From contig NZ_BMKS01000010.1 of NCBI RefSeq assembly GCF_014644455.1, positions 62,001 to 126,000 of the forward strand: a stretch of DNA of 64,000 nt, written 5' to 3'. The translations under genes were made by a program, and so were the position numbers. This document shows, piece by piece, positions 28,550 to 37,457 of the stretch; positions within the stretch are counted from its first letter, which is position 1, and every line of letters begins with the position of its first letter. The notes beneath the pieces were generated by a model. It was given only the letters and a program-made list of their open reading frames with translations, searched no databases and was not told where the DNA came from. The stretch comes from Caldovatus sediminis (lineage in GTDB: Bacteria > Pseudomonadota > Alphaproteobacteria > Acetobacterales > Acetobacteraceae).

Positions 28550-29593
28550 ATGCCGCGCCTGCGCCGCCCCCTCGCCGCCCTGACCGCAGCCTCGCTGCTG
28601 CTCACCGCCTGCACGACGCGGGAGATGCGGATCGGCGCCGACGACGGCTCGGACGCCTGCTACCAGCGGCGGGTGCAGCTCGACAGCACCGGCGACTTCT
28701 TCGCCGAGGACATCATTCGCGGGGCGGTGATCGGCGCGGCCGGCGGGGCGATCCTCGGCGGGCTGATCGCGGCGGCGCGCGGCGGCCGGGGCGGGGACGT
28801 CGCGGCGGGCGCCGGGATCGGGGCGCTGGCCGGCGGCGCGGCCGGCGCGGTCGGCGGCTACCTCACGGCGCGGCAACGCCAGGCGCGCGACCAGGCGGAG
28901 CTCACCGCGCTGATCGGCAACGACCTCGCGCGCGAGAACGCGGAGCTCGAGCGCGCCCAGCTCGCCTTCGACCTCCTGATGGACTGCCGCTTCCAGCAGG
29001 CCGCGGCCATCCGCGAGGCGCACCGGCGCGGCGCGCTGCCGACGCCGGCGGCGCAGGCCCAGCTCGCGCGGCTACGCGAGCAGGCGCAGGCCGACATCGC
29101 GCTGGCGCGCCTGGTCAACCAGCGCATCGCGACGCGGGGGGCGGAGTTCGACACCGCGATCGCGACCATCGCGCCCGACGTCAAGGCCGACTACGAGGCG
29201 CGCAAGGCGGCCGCGCAGCGCACCGTGGTCAGCGCCCAGGCGCGCCAGCCCGTGGTCGTGCGCCTGCGGCCCGACCCGAACGCGCCGGAGGTCGCCCGCG
29301 TCGCGGCGCGCGAGCCGGTGCGGCTGCGCCCGGCCACCGCCGGCTTCGCCAAGGTCGAGACCGAGTCCGGACAGGTGATCGGCTACGCGCCGGCGAACGC
29401 CTTCGGCACGCGCGCCACCGGCGCGCCGGTTCGCCTCGGCGCGGCTCCCCCCGTGCCGCCGCCGGCGGCCGGCGCCACCGATGCGCGCTCCCTCGCGGCC
29501 AGCAACATCGCGCGGCGGGACAACTTCGCCGAGAGCGTCGGCACCGCCGAGGCCGCGCTCCGCGGCGGCGGCGGGTTCGAGCTCGCGACCTGA
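28550..29593 (+). CDS. Glycine-zipper/SH3b lipoprotein A of the caspase module
   Basis: A 347-residue predicted lipoprotein. The signal peptide ends in the lipobox LLLTAC with lipidated C21. A conserved head (IGADDGSDAC, DSTGDFFAEDII) leads into a glycine zipper (about 57-105, GAAGGAILGG and [17 protein letters not shown]), which is a likely membrane-associated helix pair. A charged helical section (about 105-195) follows, then an SH3b-like domain (about 230-285, VVRLRPDPNAPEVARV to VETESGQVIGYAP) and the end motif SLAASNIARRDNFAESV. The ATG at 28550 places the lipobox correctly. It is the first gene of a module with a close paralogue and a caspase protein; a role at the envelope is inferred. 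Confidence 0.82.
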   Translation: MPRLRRPLAALTAASLLLTACTTREMRIGADDGSDACYQRRVQLDSTGDFFAEDIIRGAVIGAAGGAILGGLIAAARGGRGGDVAAGAGIGALAGGAAGAVGGYLTARQRQARDQAELTALIGNDLARENAELERAQLAFDLLMDCRFQQAAAIREAHRRGALPTPAAQAQLARLREQAQADIALARLVNQRIATRGAEFDTAIATIAPDVKADYEARKAAAQRTVVSAQARQPVVVRLRPDPNAPEVARVAAREPVRLRPATAGFAKVETESGQVIGYAPANAFGTRATGAPVRLGAAPPVPPPAAGATDARSLAASNIARRDNFAESVGTAEAALRGGGGFELAT

Positions 29594-29647
29594 CGCCGCC
29601 GCGGAGCGCGCGGCGGAGCGGAGCGCGGGCGCCGGGGCGCGAACGGG

Positions 29648-29677
29648 TTGGCGACGCCGCGCGGGCGCTGTTACCCT
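29648..29677 (+). promoter_or_regulatory. Candidate promoter of the second glycine-zipper lipoprotein
   Basis: TTGGCG (29648-29653) and TACCCT (29672-29677) are 18 bases apart, 28 bases ahead of the ATG at 29706. It would let the second lipoprotein and the caspase gene be expressed apart from the first. Confidence 0.35.
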
Positions 29678-29705
29678 GCCGTCGCAATCACGACGGGGGT
29701 GCTCG

Positions 29706-30872
29706 ATGTCGACCGAAGGCCTGGAGCGGAATCGTTCGCGCCGCGGTAGACCGACCATCGCCTGCGCTGCCGCGGCGGCGCTCGTGCTCAACGCCTGCGC
29801 CCAGGCCGATCCGCCGGGCGGCGGCGACGCGACGGCGGCGCGCGAGACGCGCGAGCAGCGGATCGGCCCCGACGACGGCCGCGACGCCTGCCGTCCGCAG
29901 CTCGTGCGGTTCGACAGTGCGGGCGAGTTCTTCGCCGGGCCGATCATCGCCGGCGCCGCGCTCGGCGCCGCCGCCGGGGCCGGCGCCGCGGCGGCGTTCC
30001 CGCGCACCGGTCCGATCAGCGCCCTGATCGGGCTTGCCGTCGGTGCCGGCGTGGGCGCGGCGGCGGGTGCGGCGGTGGGGAGCTACCTCGAGCAGCGCCG
30101 GCGCGAGGCCGGCGAGGATGAGGCGGCGCTCAGTCGCCTCGTCGCCAGCGATCTCGAGCGGGAGAATGCCGGCCTCGACCAGGCCCAGCGCGCCTTCGAC
30201 GATCTCCTCGACTGCCGCGTGCGCACCGCGCAGGAGGTGCGCGAGGCGGCGCGCAGCGGCGCCCTGCCGGCGCCGGAGGCACAGGCGCGGCTCGCCGAGA
30301 TCCAGGAGCGCACGCGGCGCGACGTGGAGCTGGCGAAGCGCGTCACCGCCCGGGTCGGCGAACGCGGCAGCGACCTCGACACCGCGATCGACGCCTTGGC
30401 GCCGGAGGTGCGCCCCCAGGTCGCCAGCGCGAACGCCGCGGCGCAGGCCGTCGTCGTGCCGGCGGTGGCGGTCGCGCCCGTGCCCGTGCGCGTGCGGCCC
30501 GATCCCGTCGCGCCGGCCGTCGCGCAGGTGCCGCCGCGCCAGCCGGTGCAGGTGCGCCCGGCGCGGACGCCTGGCTTCGCCGTGGTGGAGACGGAGAGCG
30601 GGCAGCGGCTCGGCTACGCGCCGGTCGAGGCGTTCGCCACGCGCGGCGCCGGTTCGGCAGCGCCGGTGCGGCTGGCCGCGCCGGCCTCGCCCTTCGCCCT
30701 GCCGCCGGGCGCGGCCGCGCCCGCGGCCGCCGCGCCGGAGGCGGGCGCCGCGGCCCCGGCAGGGCGGTTGCGCTCGCTCGCCGCGACCAACATCGCGCGG
30801 CGCGATAACTTCATCGAGAGCGTCCGCAATGCCGAGAGCCTGGCCACCCGGGGCTTCGAGACGGCGATCTGA
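29706..30872 (+). CDS. Glycine-zipper/SH3b lipoprotein B of the caspase module
   Basis: A 388-residue paralogue of the preceding gene with the same layout. The signal peptide with long basic head ends at VLNAC (C31; the Asn is unusual for a lipobox). The head IGPDDGRDAC and DSAGEFFAGPIIAGA follows, then a glycine zipper with two hydrophobic segments (AGAALGAAAGAGAAAAF, SALIGLAVGAGVGAAAGAA) and a charged helical region. An SH3b-like section (VRVRPDPVAPAVAQV to VETESGQRLGYAP), a Pro/Ala linker and the end motif SLAATNIARRDNFIESV complete it. It lies 112 bases after lipoprotein A and runs into the caspase gene. Duplication of one ancestor is clear; function is not known. Confidence 0.82.
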   Translation: MSTEGLERNRSRRGRPTIACAAAAALVLNACAQADPPGGGDATAARETREQRIGPDDGRDACRPQLVRFDSAGEFFAGPIIAGAALGAAAGAGAAAAFPRTGPISALIGLAVGAGVGAAAGAAVGSYLEQRRREAGEDEAALSRLVASDLERENAGLDQAQRAFDDLLDCRVRTAQEVREAARSGALPAPEAQARLAEIQERTRRDVELAKRVTARVGERGSDLDTAIDALAPEVRPQVASANAAAQAVVVPAVAVAPVPVRVRPDPVAPAVAQVPPRQPVQVRPARTPGFAVVETESGQRLGYAPVEAFATRGAGSAAPVRLAAPASPFALPPGAAAPAAAAPEAGAAAPAGRLRSLAATNIARRDNFIESVRNAESLATRGFETAI

Positions 30873-30897
30873 CGGCCGGGCGGGCGCGGGCGGGGAA

Positions 30898-33800
30898 TTG
30901 CCCGCCGGGCTGACGCGGCGGTCCGCCCTGGCGCTCGGCCTGCTGTTGCCGGCGCTGTCCGCCGCGCGGGTGCCGCGGGCGCAGGGCGCCGCCGGCGCGC
31001 CGCCGGCGCGGCCCTTCCTGCGCGTCGAGGCGGGGGCGCACATCGCGCCGGTGGCGCGGCTCGCCACCGATGCCGCGGGGCGGCTGCTCGCCAGCGTCTC
31101 GGACGACAAGACCCTCCGCCTCTGGTCGTTGCCGGAGGGGACGCCGCGCGGCGTGCTGCGCCCGCCCATCGGCCCCGAGGCGGAGGGCGAACTCTACGCC
31201 GTCGCGCTCTCGCCCGACGGCAGCCGGGCCTTCGCCGGCGGCTTCACCGCGCACGCCTGGGACGGCGCCTTCGCGATCTACGTCTTCGACATCCAGGGCG
31301 GGCGGCTGACGGCGCGGCTTGGCGGCCTGCCGGCGCCGGTGGTGCATCTGGCCGTCTCCCCGGACGGCGGCCGCTTCGCCGCCGCCATGGGCGGGCGCGC
31401 GGGCGTGAAGGCGTGGGACGCGCGCACCGGGCGCCTCGTCTTCGAGGACACCGCCTATGAGGCGCCGGTGCGCATGGTGGCGTTCGAGGCGGGCGGGCGT
31501 CTCGCCGCCAGCGCGGCGGACGGGCGCGTGCGGATCTACGACGCGCAGGGGCGCAAGACCGCGGAGCGCGCCCCGACACAGGGCGCGCGGCCCTTCGGCA
31601 TCGCCTGGTCGCCGGACGGCACGCTGCTGGCCGTCGGGTTCGAGGACCGGTTGCGGGTGGAGGTCCTCGCCGCCTCCGACCTGCGCGGCGTGCTGGCGCC
31701 GGACGTCGCCGGCCTGCGCGGCGAGGGGCTGCCGGCGGTCGCCTGGGCCTCCGACGGGCGGGGAGGCGTGCAGCTGTACGCCGCGGGCTACGCGCGAAGC
31801 GGCGGCGAGGCCGCGGGCGCCGCCGCCGCGCAGGGCGGAACCCGGGGGGCGGTGCGCGTCGCAGGGACGCGCGCCGCCGCGCAGGGCGGGGCCGGGCAGC
31901 AGTTCGTGGTGCGGCGGTGGGCGGATTTCGGCCTCGGCCCGCCGACCGACATCCCTGCCGCACGCGACGCGATCGCCCAGCTTCTGGCGCTGCCGCAGGG
32001 CGGCCTCGCCTTCGCCGCGGCCGATCCGGGCTGGGGGCGGATCGCGCCCGACGGAACGCTCGCGCTTGCGCCGCGTCCCCCGGTCGGGGACTTCCGCAAC
32101 ACGGGGGCGACGCTCGCCGCCTCGCAGGACGCGCTGCGCGTGCGCTTCCGGCTGCGTCCCGACGCCCCGCCGCTGGTATTCGACGCCGGCTGGGGCCGGC
32201 TCGAGCCCGACGCCGCCGACGGCGCCGGCTTCATCCCGGCGCGGACGCAGAGCCCGAGGCTGCCGCTGGCGGACTGGCGCAACTCCAACCGTCCGCGGCT
32301 CGGCCAGACCCCGCTGCGGCTCGGCCTCGGGGAGTTCGCGCGCAGCGCGGCGATCTCGGCCGGCGACGAGGTCATCCTGATCGGCACCGACAACCATCTG
32401 CGGCTGTTCGACGCGGCGGGCCGCCTGCTCGACGCCGCGCCGACCTCGGGCGCCGTATGGGGGCTGACCATCGTCGGCACCGTGGCGGTGACGATGCAGG
32501 GCGACGGGACGGTGCGCTGGTACGACCTGGTGGGCGGCCAGATCGCCGAGCGCGCGGCGCTGTTCGTGCACGCGGACGGACGCCGCTGGGTGCTGTGGAC
32601 GCCGGAGGGCCTGTTCGACCATGCGCCGCAGGGCGGGCAGGAGCTGGTCGGCGTGCACCTCAACAACGGCCGGGCGCAGACGCCGGAATGGGCGAGCTTC
32701 GCCCAGGCCTATCGCGCGCTCTACGCGCCGGCGGCAGTGCGGGCGCGGATCGCCGGCGACGCCGCGCCGGCGCGCGAGCGGATCGCGCAGCTCGGCGACG
32801 TGCGGGCGCGGATCGGCCGCGCGCCGGTGCTGCGCGGGGGCGCGGCATGCGCGGTGCTGCCGGACGGCGCCTGCGTGCCGCTGGCCTGGGACGCGACCAT
32901 GCTGCCGGCGGAGGCGACGGCGCTCCGCCTTTCCTTCGTGGCGCAGGACCGGGGCCTCGGCCTCGGGCCGCTCGACGTGATGGTGAACGACCGCATCGCG
33001 GTGCGCGCCGCGCCCGGCGCCGGACAGACCGAGGTGGAGGTGCCGCTCGATCCCGGCCCCAACCGGATCGTGACCCGGCTCTACGCCGACGACCGCACGC
33101 TGTTCGCCGAGGGGCCGACGCTGGAGCTGCGCCGCCCCGGCGATCCCGAACCGCCCGCCGGGGCCGGGCGCCTGGTGATGGTCGCCGTGGGGGTGGACCG
33201 CTACGCCGACGAGCGGCTCAACCTGCGCTTCGCGGTGGCGGACGCGCGCGGCGTCGCCGAGACGCTGCGGACCGCCGGGCGCGGGCTGTTCCGCGACGTG
33301 TCCGTGACCCTGCTGACCGACCGCGAGGCGACGCGCGAGGGCGTGCTGGCGGCGCTGGCGCAGGCGGCGCAGGGCGTGCGGCCGGAGGACACCTTCGTGC
33401 TCTACCTCGCCGGCCACGGGGTGCTGACGGACACGGACCGGCGGTTCCTCTTCCTGCCCTCCAACGTGGGCGACGTGTCCAACTGGGAGGCGCTGCGGCG
33501 CGCCTCGCTCGACGAGGACACGCTGGTCTCCGCGCTCGCGCGCATCCGCGCGCGCGACGGCTTCCTGTTCATCGACACCTGCTATGCGGGCCAGGTGGCG
33601 GTCGATTCGCTCGCCGCCGTGGGCAACGAGACGGGGCGGTTCCTGCTTGCCGCCAGCACCAGCGTCCAGGAAGCGCTGGACAGCTACGACGACCGCAACG
33701 GGGTGTTCGCCTACGCCGTGCGGGAGGGGCTGCGCGGCAGGGCGGCGGTGGATTCGGACGGGCGGGTGAGCGCGCTCGCGCTCGGCGAGTGGGTGACGCG

Positions 33801-33906
33801 GCGGGTGCCGCAGCTCGCGGCGGAGAAGCAGCACCGGCAGAACGCGGTGTTCCGCACCGCGCAACGGGACCTGAGGAGCTTCCCGCTGGCGCTCGTCCGC
33901 CGGTAG
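30898..33906 (+). CDS. Exported WD40-repeat caspase (peptidase C14) family protein
   Basis: About 1000 residues. A signal peptide with twin arginine (GLTRRSALALGLLLPALSA) suggests export, perhaps by Tat. A WD40-like beta-propeller region follows (about 40-330, with repeats such as DDKTLRLWSLPEG and VHLAVSPDGGRFAA). A middle section contains TPEGLFDHAPQGG, known from WD40-caspase proteins. The C-terminal caspase domain (about 760-1000) has catalytic H840 in LYLAGHG and C895 in FIDTCYAGQ, both intact. The start is uncertain: TTG 30898 is used here, CTG 30910 is possible, and ATG 30829 overlaps lipoprotein B by 44 bases. It follows the two lipoproteins closely, so a shared envelope role is likely. 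Confidence 0.85.
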   Translation: MPAGLTRRSALALGLLLPALSAARVPRAQGAAGAPPARPFLRVEAGAHIAPVARLATDAAGRLLASVSDDKTLRLWSLPEGTPRGVLRPPIGPEAEGELYAVALSPDGSRAFAGGFTAHAWDGAFAIYVFDIQGGRLTARLGGLPAPVVHLAVSPDGGRFAAAMGGRAGVKAWDARTGRLVFEDTAYEAPVRMVAFEAGGRLAASAADGRVRIYDAQGRKTAERAPTQGARPFGIAWSPDGTLLAVGFEDRLRVEVLAASDLRGVLAPDVAGLRGEGLPAVAWASDGRGGVQLYAAGYARSGGEAAGAAAAQGGTRGAVRVAGTRAAAQGGAGQQFVVRRWADFGLGPPTDIPAARDAIAQLLALPQGGLAFAAADPGWGRIAPDGTLALAPRPPVGDFRNTGATLAASQDALRVRFRLRPDAPPLVFDAGWGRLEPDAADGAGFIPARTQSPRLPLADWRNSNRPRLGQTPLRLGLGEFARSAAISAGDEVILIGTDNHLRLFDAAGRLLDAAPTSGAVWGLTIVGTVAVTMQGDGTVRWYDLVGGQIAERAALFVHADGRRWVLWTPEGLFDHAPQGGQELVGVHLNNGRAQTPEWASFAQAYRALYAPAAVRARIAGDAAPARERIAQLGDVRARIGRAPVLRGGAACAVLPDGACVPLAWDATMLPAEATALRLSFVAQDRGLGLGPLDVMVNDRIAVRAAPGAGQTEVEVPLDPGPNRIVTRLYADDRTLFAEGPTLELRRPGDPEPPAGAGRLVMVAVGVDRYADERLNLRFAVADARGVAETLRTAGRGLFRDVSVTLLTDREATREGVLAALAQAAQGVRPEDTFVLYLAGHGVLTDTDRRFLFLPSNVGDVSNWEALRRASLDEDTLVSALARIRARDGFLFIDTCYAGQVAVDSLAAVGNETGRFLLAASTSVQEALDSYDDRNGVFAYAVREGLRGRAAVDSDGRVSALALGEWVTRRVPQLAAEKQHRQNAVFRTAQRDLRSFPLALVRR

Positions 33907-33916
33907 CGGCCGAGCC

Positions 33917-34903
33917 TCACGCGATGCGGATGCCGGCCTCGCGCACGACGCGGGCCCAGGTCGCCATCTCCTCGGCGACGAAGGCGGCGAAGGCCTCGCG
34001 CGGCTCGCCGCCGGGCGCCGAGCCGGAGGCGATGATGCGCTCGCGCAGGTCGGGAGCGGCGAGGGCCTCGGCCAGCGCGGCGTGCAGCCGGGCGACGACG
34101 GGCTCCGGCGTGCGGGCGGGCAGGAAGGCGCCGACCCAGGTCTCGGCGGTGAAGCCCGGCACCGTCTCGGCCACCGTCGGGACGTCGGGGAAGGAGGGGA
34201 CGCGGCGCGGCGCCGTCACCGCGATGGGCCGGATCTGACCGCCGCGGACCAGGGGCGAGGCGGAGGTCATGGAATCGAACCCGACCTGCACGTTGCCGGC
34301 GGCGAGGTCCTGCAGCCCCGGTCCCGATCCCCGGTAGGGCACGAACTGGAGGCTCACGCGGGTCAGCAGGCGGAACTGCTCGGCCGCGAGGTGCGGCCCG
34401 CCGCCCGGCGAGCCCGCAGTGTAGTTCAGCCGCCCCGGATGGGCGCGCGCATGGTCGAGCAGCTCGGCGATGCTGCGTACCGGCAGCGACGGCGTGACGG
34501 TGACGAAGAGCGGCGTGCGCCCGAGCGAGGTGACGGGGATGAAGGCGCTCGCGACGTCGTAGCCGATCCTCGCCCCGTGCGTCGCGGGCAACGTCGTCTG
34601 CGCCTGCGCGTTGATCAGGACGGTGTGGCCGTCGGGCGCGGCGCGCGCGACCTCGCCCATGCCGATCAGGCCGGAGGCGCCGCTCCGGTTCTCCACCACC
34701 ACGGTCCAGCCGCGCAGCTCGGCGAGCTTCTGCGCGACCATGCGGCCGAGGATGTCGGTCGGTCCGCCGGGCGGAAACGCGACGACGAAGCGGATCGGAC
34801 CGGACGGGAAGGCGGGCTGGGTGCGGGCCATGCGCCGGGCCGGCAACACGACGGCGACGGGCGATAGCGACGCGGCGAGCGCCGTGCGGCGGGAGATGGA
34901 CAT
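33917..34903 (-). CDS. Bug/TctC family solute-binding protein (orphan)
   Basis: A 328-residue periplasmic binding protein. The signal peptide carries SISRRTALAASLSPVAVVLPA with a twin arginine. Bug landmarks are IRFVVAFPPGGPTDILGRMVAQ, VVVENRSGASGLIGMGEVARA and HTVLINAQAQTTLPA. No permease genes adjoin it. It ends 10 bases from the convergent caspase gene and follows a small lipoprotein gene on the same strand by 81 bases. The ligand is unknown; it is one of five Bug proteins in this window. Confidence 0.92.
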   Translation of the reverse strand: MSISRRTALAASLSPVAVVLPARRMARTQPAFPSGPIRFVVAFPPGGPTDILGRMVAQKLAELRGWTVVVENRSGASGLIGMGEVARAAPDGHTVLINAQAQTTLPATHGARIGYDVASAFIPVTSLGRTPLFVTVTPSLPVRSIAELLDHARAHPGRLNYTAGSPGGGPHLAAEQFRLLTRVSLQFVPYRGSGPGLQDLAAGNVQVGFDSMTSASPLVRGGQIRPIAVTAPRRVPSFPDVPTVAETVPGFTAETWVGAFLPARTPEPVVARLHAALAEALAAPDLRERIIASGSAPGGEPREAFAAFVAEEMATWARVVREAGIRIA

Positions 34904-34984
34904 GTCTCGGCGCGCCTCCCTCCGACCCGTCCGGTGGCCGGCCGGCCGACGCTATCACGCGGCGGCGGCGCGAGGCCACGCGAA

Positions 34985-35410
34985 TCAGGCCGGTGGTGGG
35001 ACCGCGACGCAGCCGCCCCCGCGCCAAGTGTAGCCGGCGACGCGGCCGCCCGCGATCTCGAAGGTCACGCTGCAGCCGGGGGGCGGGTGGATATAGGCGG
35101 GCGAGAAGGCGAGGCCCGTCCCCACGCCGACGCCCGTGCCGCGCCAGCCGCCGAAGCCGTAGCCGAAGCCGAGGCCGAAGACCGGCTCGACCTGCACCGG
35201 CCCGCGCACGCCGAGCCTCTCGTACTGCAGGAAGCGCCGGCCGTCCGGGGTGCGGTACTCTCCGTCGGGGATGCCGATGGCGCGCACCAGCTCCGCCTCC
35301 TCGAGGCCGACCAGCGCGCGCATGCGCGCGTCGAACCCGGCCGCCGTGGCGCAGGCGGCGAGGGCGAGCGGGACGAGCAACGACAGGGCGGCGGGGCGTC
35401 GGCGCGTCAT
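34985..35410 (-). CDS. Small hypothetical lipoprotein
   Basis: A 141-residue protein with a clear lipoprotein signal (LLVPLALAAC, C20). The mature part starts with a helix (FDARMRALVGLEEAELVRAIG), then PDGEYRTPDGRRFLQYERLG, a Gly-rich middle (GLGFGYGFGGWRGTGVGVGTG) and a C-terminal beta segment with a cysteine (GCSVTFEIAGG, GYTWRGGGCVAVP). The helix followed by IG-PDG---DG resembles small outer-membrane assembly lipoproteins in pattern only. The ATG at 35410 is required for the lipobox. Function unknown. Confidence 0.75.
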   Translation of the reverse strand: MTRRRPAALSLLVPLALAACATAAGFDARMRALVGLEEAELVRAIGIPDGEYRTPDGRRFLQYERLGVRGPVQVEPVFGLGFGYGFGGWRGTGVGVGTGLAFSPAYIHPPPGCSVTFEIAGGRVAGYTWRGGGCVAVPPPA

Positions 35411-35901
35411 GGCGGCGATGTGGGGCGAGGACGGCGTGCCGCCAAGCGCAGGACGATTCGGCGGCCTCATCGGGACAGGCGCCGTGCGCCCCTTGCGTCG
35501 GTGCCGTGCCGTCGTCTGCGCGGCCGGCGCGGTGCGCTGCTTCCGCCTGGGGGTCGTCGCGAAGGCCCGGCGCGCGACCAGCCGAAAGGGCGAGCGAGGG
35601 CGTCCGCTGCGGAGCCATCGGGGAGGCCTTTGTGCTGGGCGCGCATCGCGCAGCGGAGCGGGGAGCGGCGGCGGGTCCAACGAAGCCGAGGAGGAAGCCG
35701 AGGAGGACGCGGAGCGTCGCCGGCACGACGGCAAGGCGGATGCGGAACACGGTCGCACGCCGGATGCGCCGCTCGCGGTGGCGCGGCGCCTTGCGCGGCC
35801 GCCGGGCGGACCGTCCCGAGGTCGGGTTGGCGCGCGCGGAAGGGGCGGGTAGCCTCGGCGCACGGCCGCGCCCCGGCGCGGCGGTTGGAGGACACATCCG
35901 C
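35411..35901. other. 491-base divergent intergenic region
   Basis: Lies between the small lipoprotein (minus) and the carboxymuconolactone-decarboxylase-like gene (plus). All six frames are open for long stretches because of the base composition, but none has a conserved domain or convincing start. A purine-rich stretch with repeated GCCGAGGAGGA occurs near 35684-35710. No promoter or operator stands out. Confidence 0.5.
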
Positions 35902-36498
35902 ATGAGCAGCGCCAGCGCCGCCCCGAATCCCTCCGAGGGCCGTTTCCCGCCGATCCCGCCCGAACGCATGAGCCCGGAGCAACGCAGCGTGGCCGAGGCG
36001 ATCGCCGGCGGGCCGCGCGGCGGGCTGCGCGGGCCGTTCAACACGCTGCTGCGGAGCCCGGTGCTGGCCGACCGCTTCCAGCGCGTCGGCGAATACCTCC
36101 GCTTCAACAGCTCCATCCCCCCCGCACTCAACGAGTTCGCCATCCTCATCACGGCGCGCGAGTGGTCGGCCCAGTACGAGTGGTACGCACACCACCGCTT
36201 GGCCATGCAGGCCGGCCTGTCGCCCGCGATCGCGCAGGCGGTGGCCGAGGGGCGCCGCCCCGAGGGGATGAGCGAGGACGAGGCGCTGGTCTACGACTTC
36301 TGCACCGAGCTGCACCGCACCCGCACCGTCTCGGACGCGACCTTCGAGCGCGCCAAGGCGCGGTTCGGCGAGCAGGGCGTGGTGGACCTGATCGGGGTCA
36401 GCGGCTACTACGTCGCGGTGGCGATGGTGCTGAACGTCGCCCAGGTGCCGCTGCCGGAGGGGGTGGCGCCGCCGCTCGCGCCGCTGCCGCCGCGATGA
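35902..36498 (+). CDS. Carboxymuconolactone decarboxylase (AhpD-fold) family protein
   Basis: A 198-residue all-helical AhpD-fold protein. The core RFNSSIPPALNEFAILITAREW and SAQYEWYAHHRLAMQAGLS carries the E-W--HH pattern of CMD-type members. There is no CxxC, so it is not a peroxidase-reducing AhpD type; its only cysteine is in YDFCTEL. Real CMD enzymes decarboxylate a lactone in the protocatechuate route, but many members act elsewhere. The ATG at 35902 gives the expected length. Its stop overlaps the start of the deacetylase gene (ATGA), so the two are coupled, and a Bug gene follows. Confidence 0.87.
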   Translation: MSSASAAPNPSEGRFPPIPPERMSPEQRSVAEAIAGGPRGGLRGPFNTLLRSPVLADRFQRVGEYLRFNSSIPPALNEFAILITAREWSAQYEWYAHHRLAMQAGLSPAIAQAVAEGRRPEGMSEDEALVYDFCTELHRTRTVSDATFERAKARFGEQGVVDLIGVSGYYVAVAMVLNVAQVPLPEGVAPPLAPLPPR

Positions 36499-37385
36499 CG
36501 GTCGAGGCCGACCGCGTCCTGCGCCCCACGGAGGCGTTCCGCTGGCCCGGCGGGGCGCGCGTCGCGATCGTCTTCAACGTCGCCTATGAGGGCTGGTCGG
36601 AGGGCCAGGCGCCGGGGATCGGGCCGATGGGCAATCCGCTGCGGCCCGGCGTGTTCGACGCCAACGCCGCCTCCTGGGCGCTCTACGGACCGGTGAAGGG
36701 GATCTGGCGCGGGCTGGAGATCGCGGCGCGCCACGGCGTGCGGCTCTCCGTCATGACCAACGGGGTGCTCGCCGAGAAGTGGCCCGAGACGGTGCGCGCG
36801 ATCCACCGCGCGGGCCACGAGGTCGTCGCGCACTCCTACGGGATGGACGTGATCCCCGCCTATCTCGACGAGGCGCAGCAGCGCGAGAACATCCGCCGCA
36901 CCACCGGGCTGATCGCCGACCTCACCGGCGAGGCGCCGCGGGGCTGGATCAGCCCGCGCGGCACCGGCAGCGCCATCCATGCGCGGCTGCTCGCCGAGGC
37001 CGGCTACCTGCACCACGGCGACTGCAACGACGACGACCTGCCGCACCTGGAGCGATTCGGGGGCGGGGCGGAGATCGTCGGGGTGCCGCTGACGATGGAC
37101 GTCAACGACCTCCCCAGCGCGGTCCGCTACGGCAACACCGCGCGCGCGATGCTGGAGGCGTTCGAGGACGCCTTCGCGGCGCTGATCGGGCGCGAGACGC
37201 GGCCGGCGATGCTCGACGTGACGATCCACGCGCATGTGTACGGCCGCCCGGCCGGCGCCTGGGTGTTCGACGAGATCATGCGCCGCGTGCGCGCCGCCGC
37301 GCCGGAGGAAGTCTGGACCGGAACGCGGCTGGAGGCGGCGCGGCACCTGCTGGCGCAGCGGGAGGCGCTGCAAGCTTCGCCCTGA
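36495..37385 (+). CDS. Polysaccharide deacetylase (NodB-like) family protein
   Basis: A 296-residue NodB-fold hydrolase, of the branch that also holds PuuE-like allantoinases rather than secreted chitin deacetylases: there is no signal peptide. VAIVFNVAYEG marks strand 1, SVMTNGVLAEKWPETVRAI the helix 2 area, EVVAHSYGMDVIP the metal histidine segment, and GWISPRGTGS and HAHVYGRPAG later conserved blocks. The usual first DD pair reads NVAYE, so metal ligation may differ. The ATG overlaps the CMD-like stop by four bases, and 72 bases downstream comes a Bug gene. A catabolic hydrolase for an amide or cyclic ureide is a reasonable guess. Confidence 0.82.
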   Translation: MTVEADRVLRPTEAFRWPGGARVAIVFNVAYEGWSEGQAPGIGPMGNPLRPGVFDANAASWALYGPVKGIWRGLEIAARHGVRLSVMTNGVLAEKWPETVRAIHRAGHEVVAHSYGMDVIPAYLDEAQQRENIRRTTGLIADLTGEAPRGWISPRGTGSAIHARLLAEAGYLHHGDCNDDDLPHLERFGGGAEIVGVPLTMDVNDLPSAVRYGNTARAMLEAFEDAFAALIGRETRPAMLDVTIHAHVYGRPAGAWVFDEIMRRVRAAAPEEVWTGTRLEAARHLLAQREALQASP

Positions 37386-37396
37386 GCCTCGGCTGC

Positions 37397-37426
37397 TTGA
37401 CAGCCGCTGCGCGGTCTTCGCATCGT
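37397..37426 (+). promoter_or_regulatory. Candidate promoter of the 37458 Bug gene
   Basis: TTGACA (37397-37402) is a perfect -35 box; CATCGT at 37421-37426 follows after 18 bases. GGGGAGGAA just before the ATG is a strong ribosome site. It would allow the Bug gene to be expressed apart from the two upstream genes. Confidence 0.42.
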
Positions 37427-37457
37427 TGCCGCCATCGCAATCGGGGAGGAACGGACG

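Noticed and set aside
30811-33864. Minus-strand open frame of about 1000 codons across the caspase gene
   Set aside because: It is the shadow of a strand with an intact catalytic domain and clear conserved blocks.
35640-35760. Hydrophobic minus-strand stretch resembling a signal peptide in the 491-base gap
   Set aside because: There is no ribosome site, the following sequence has no conserved pattern, and it overlaps the lipoprotein gene in another frame.
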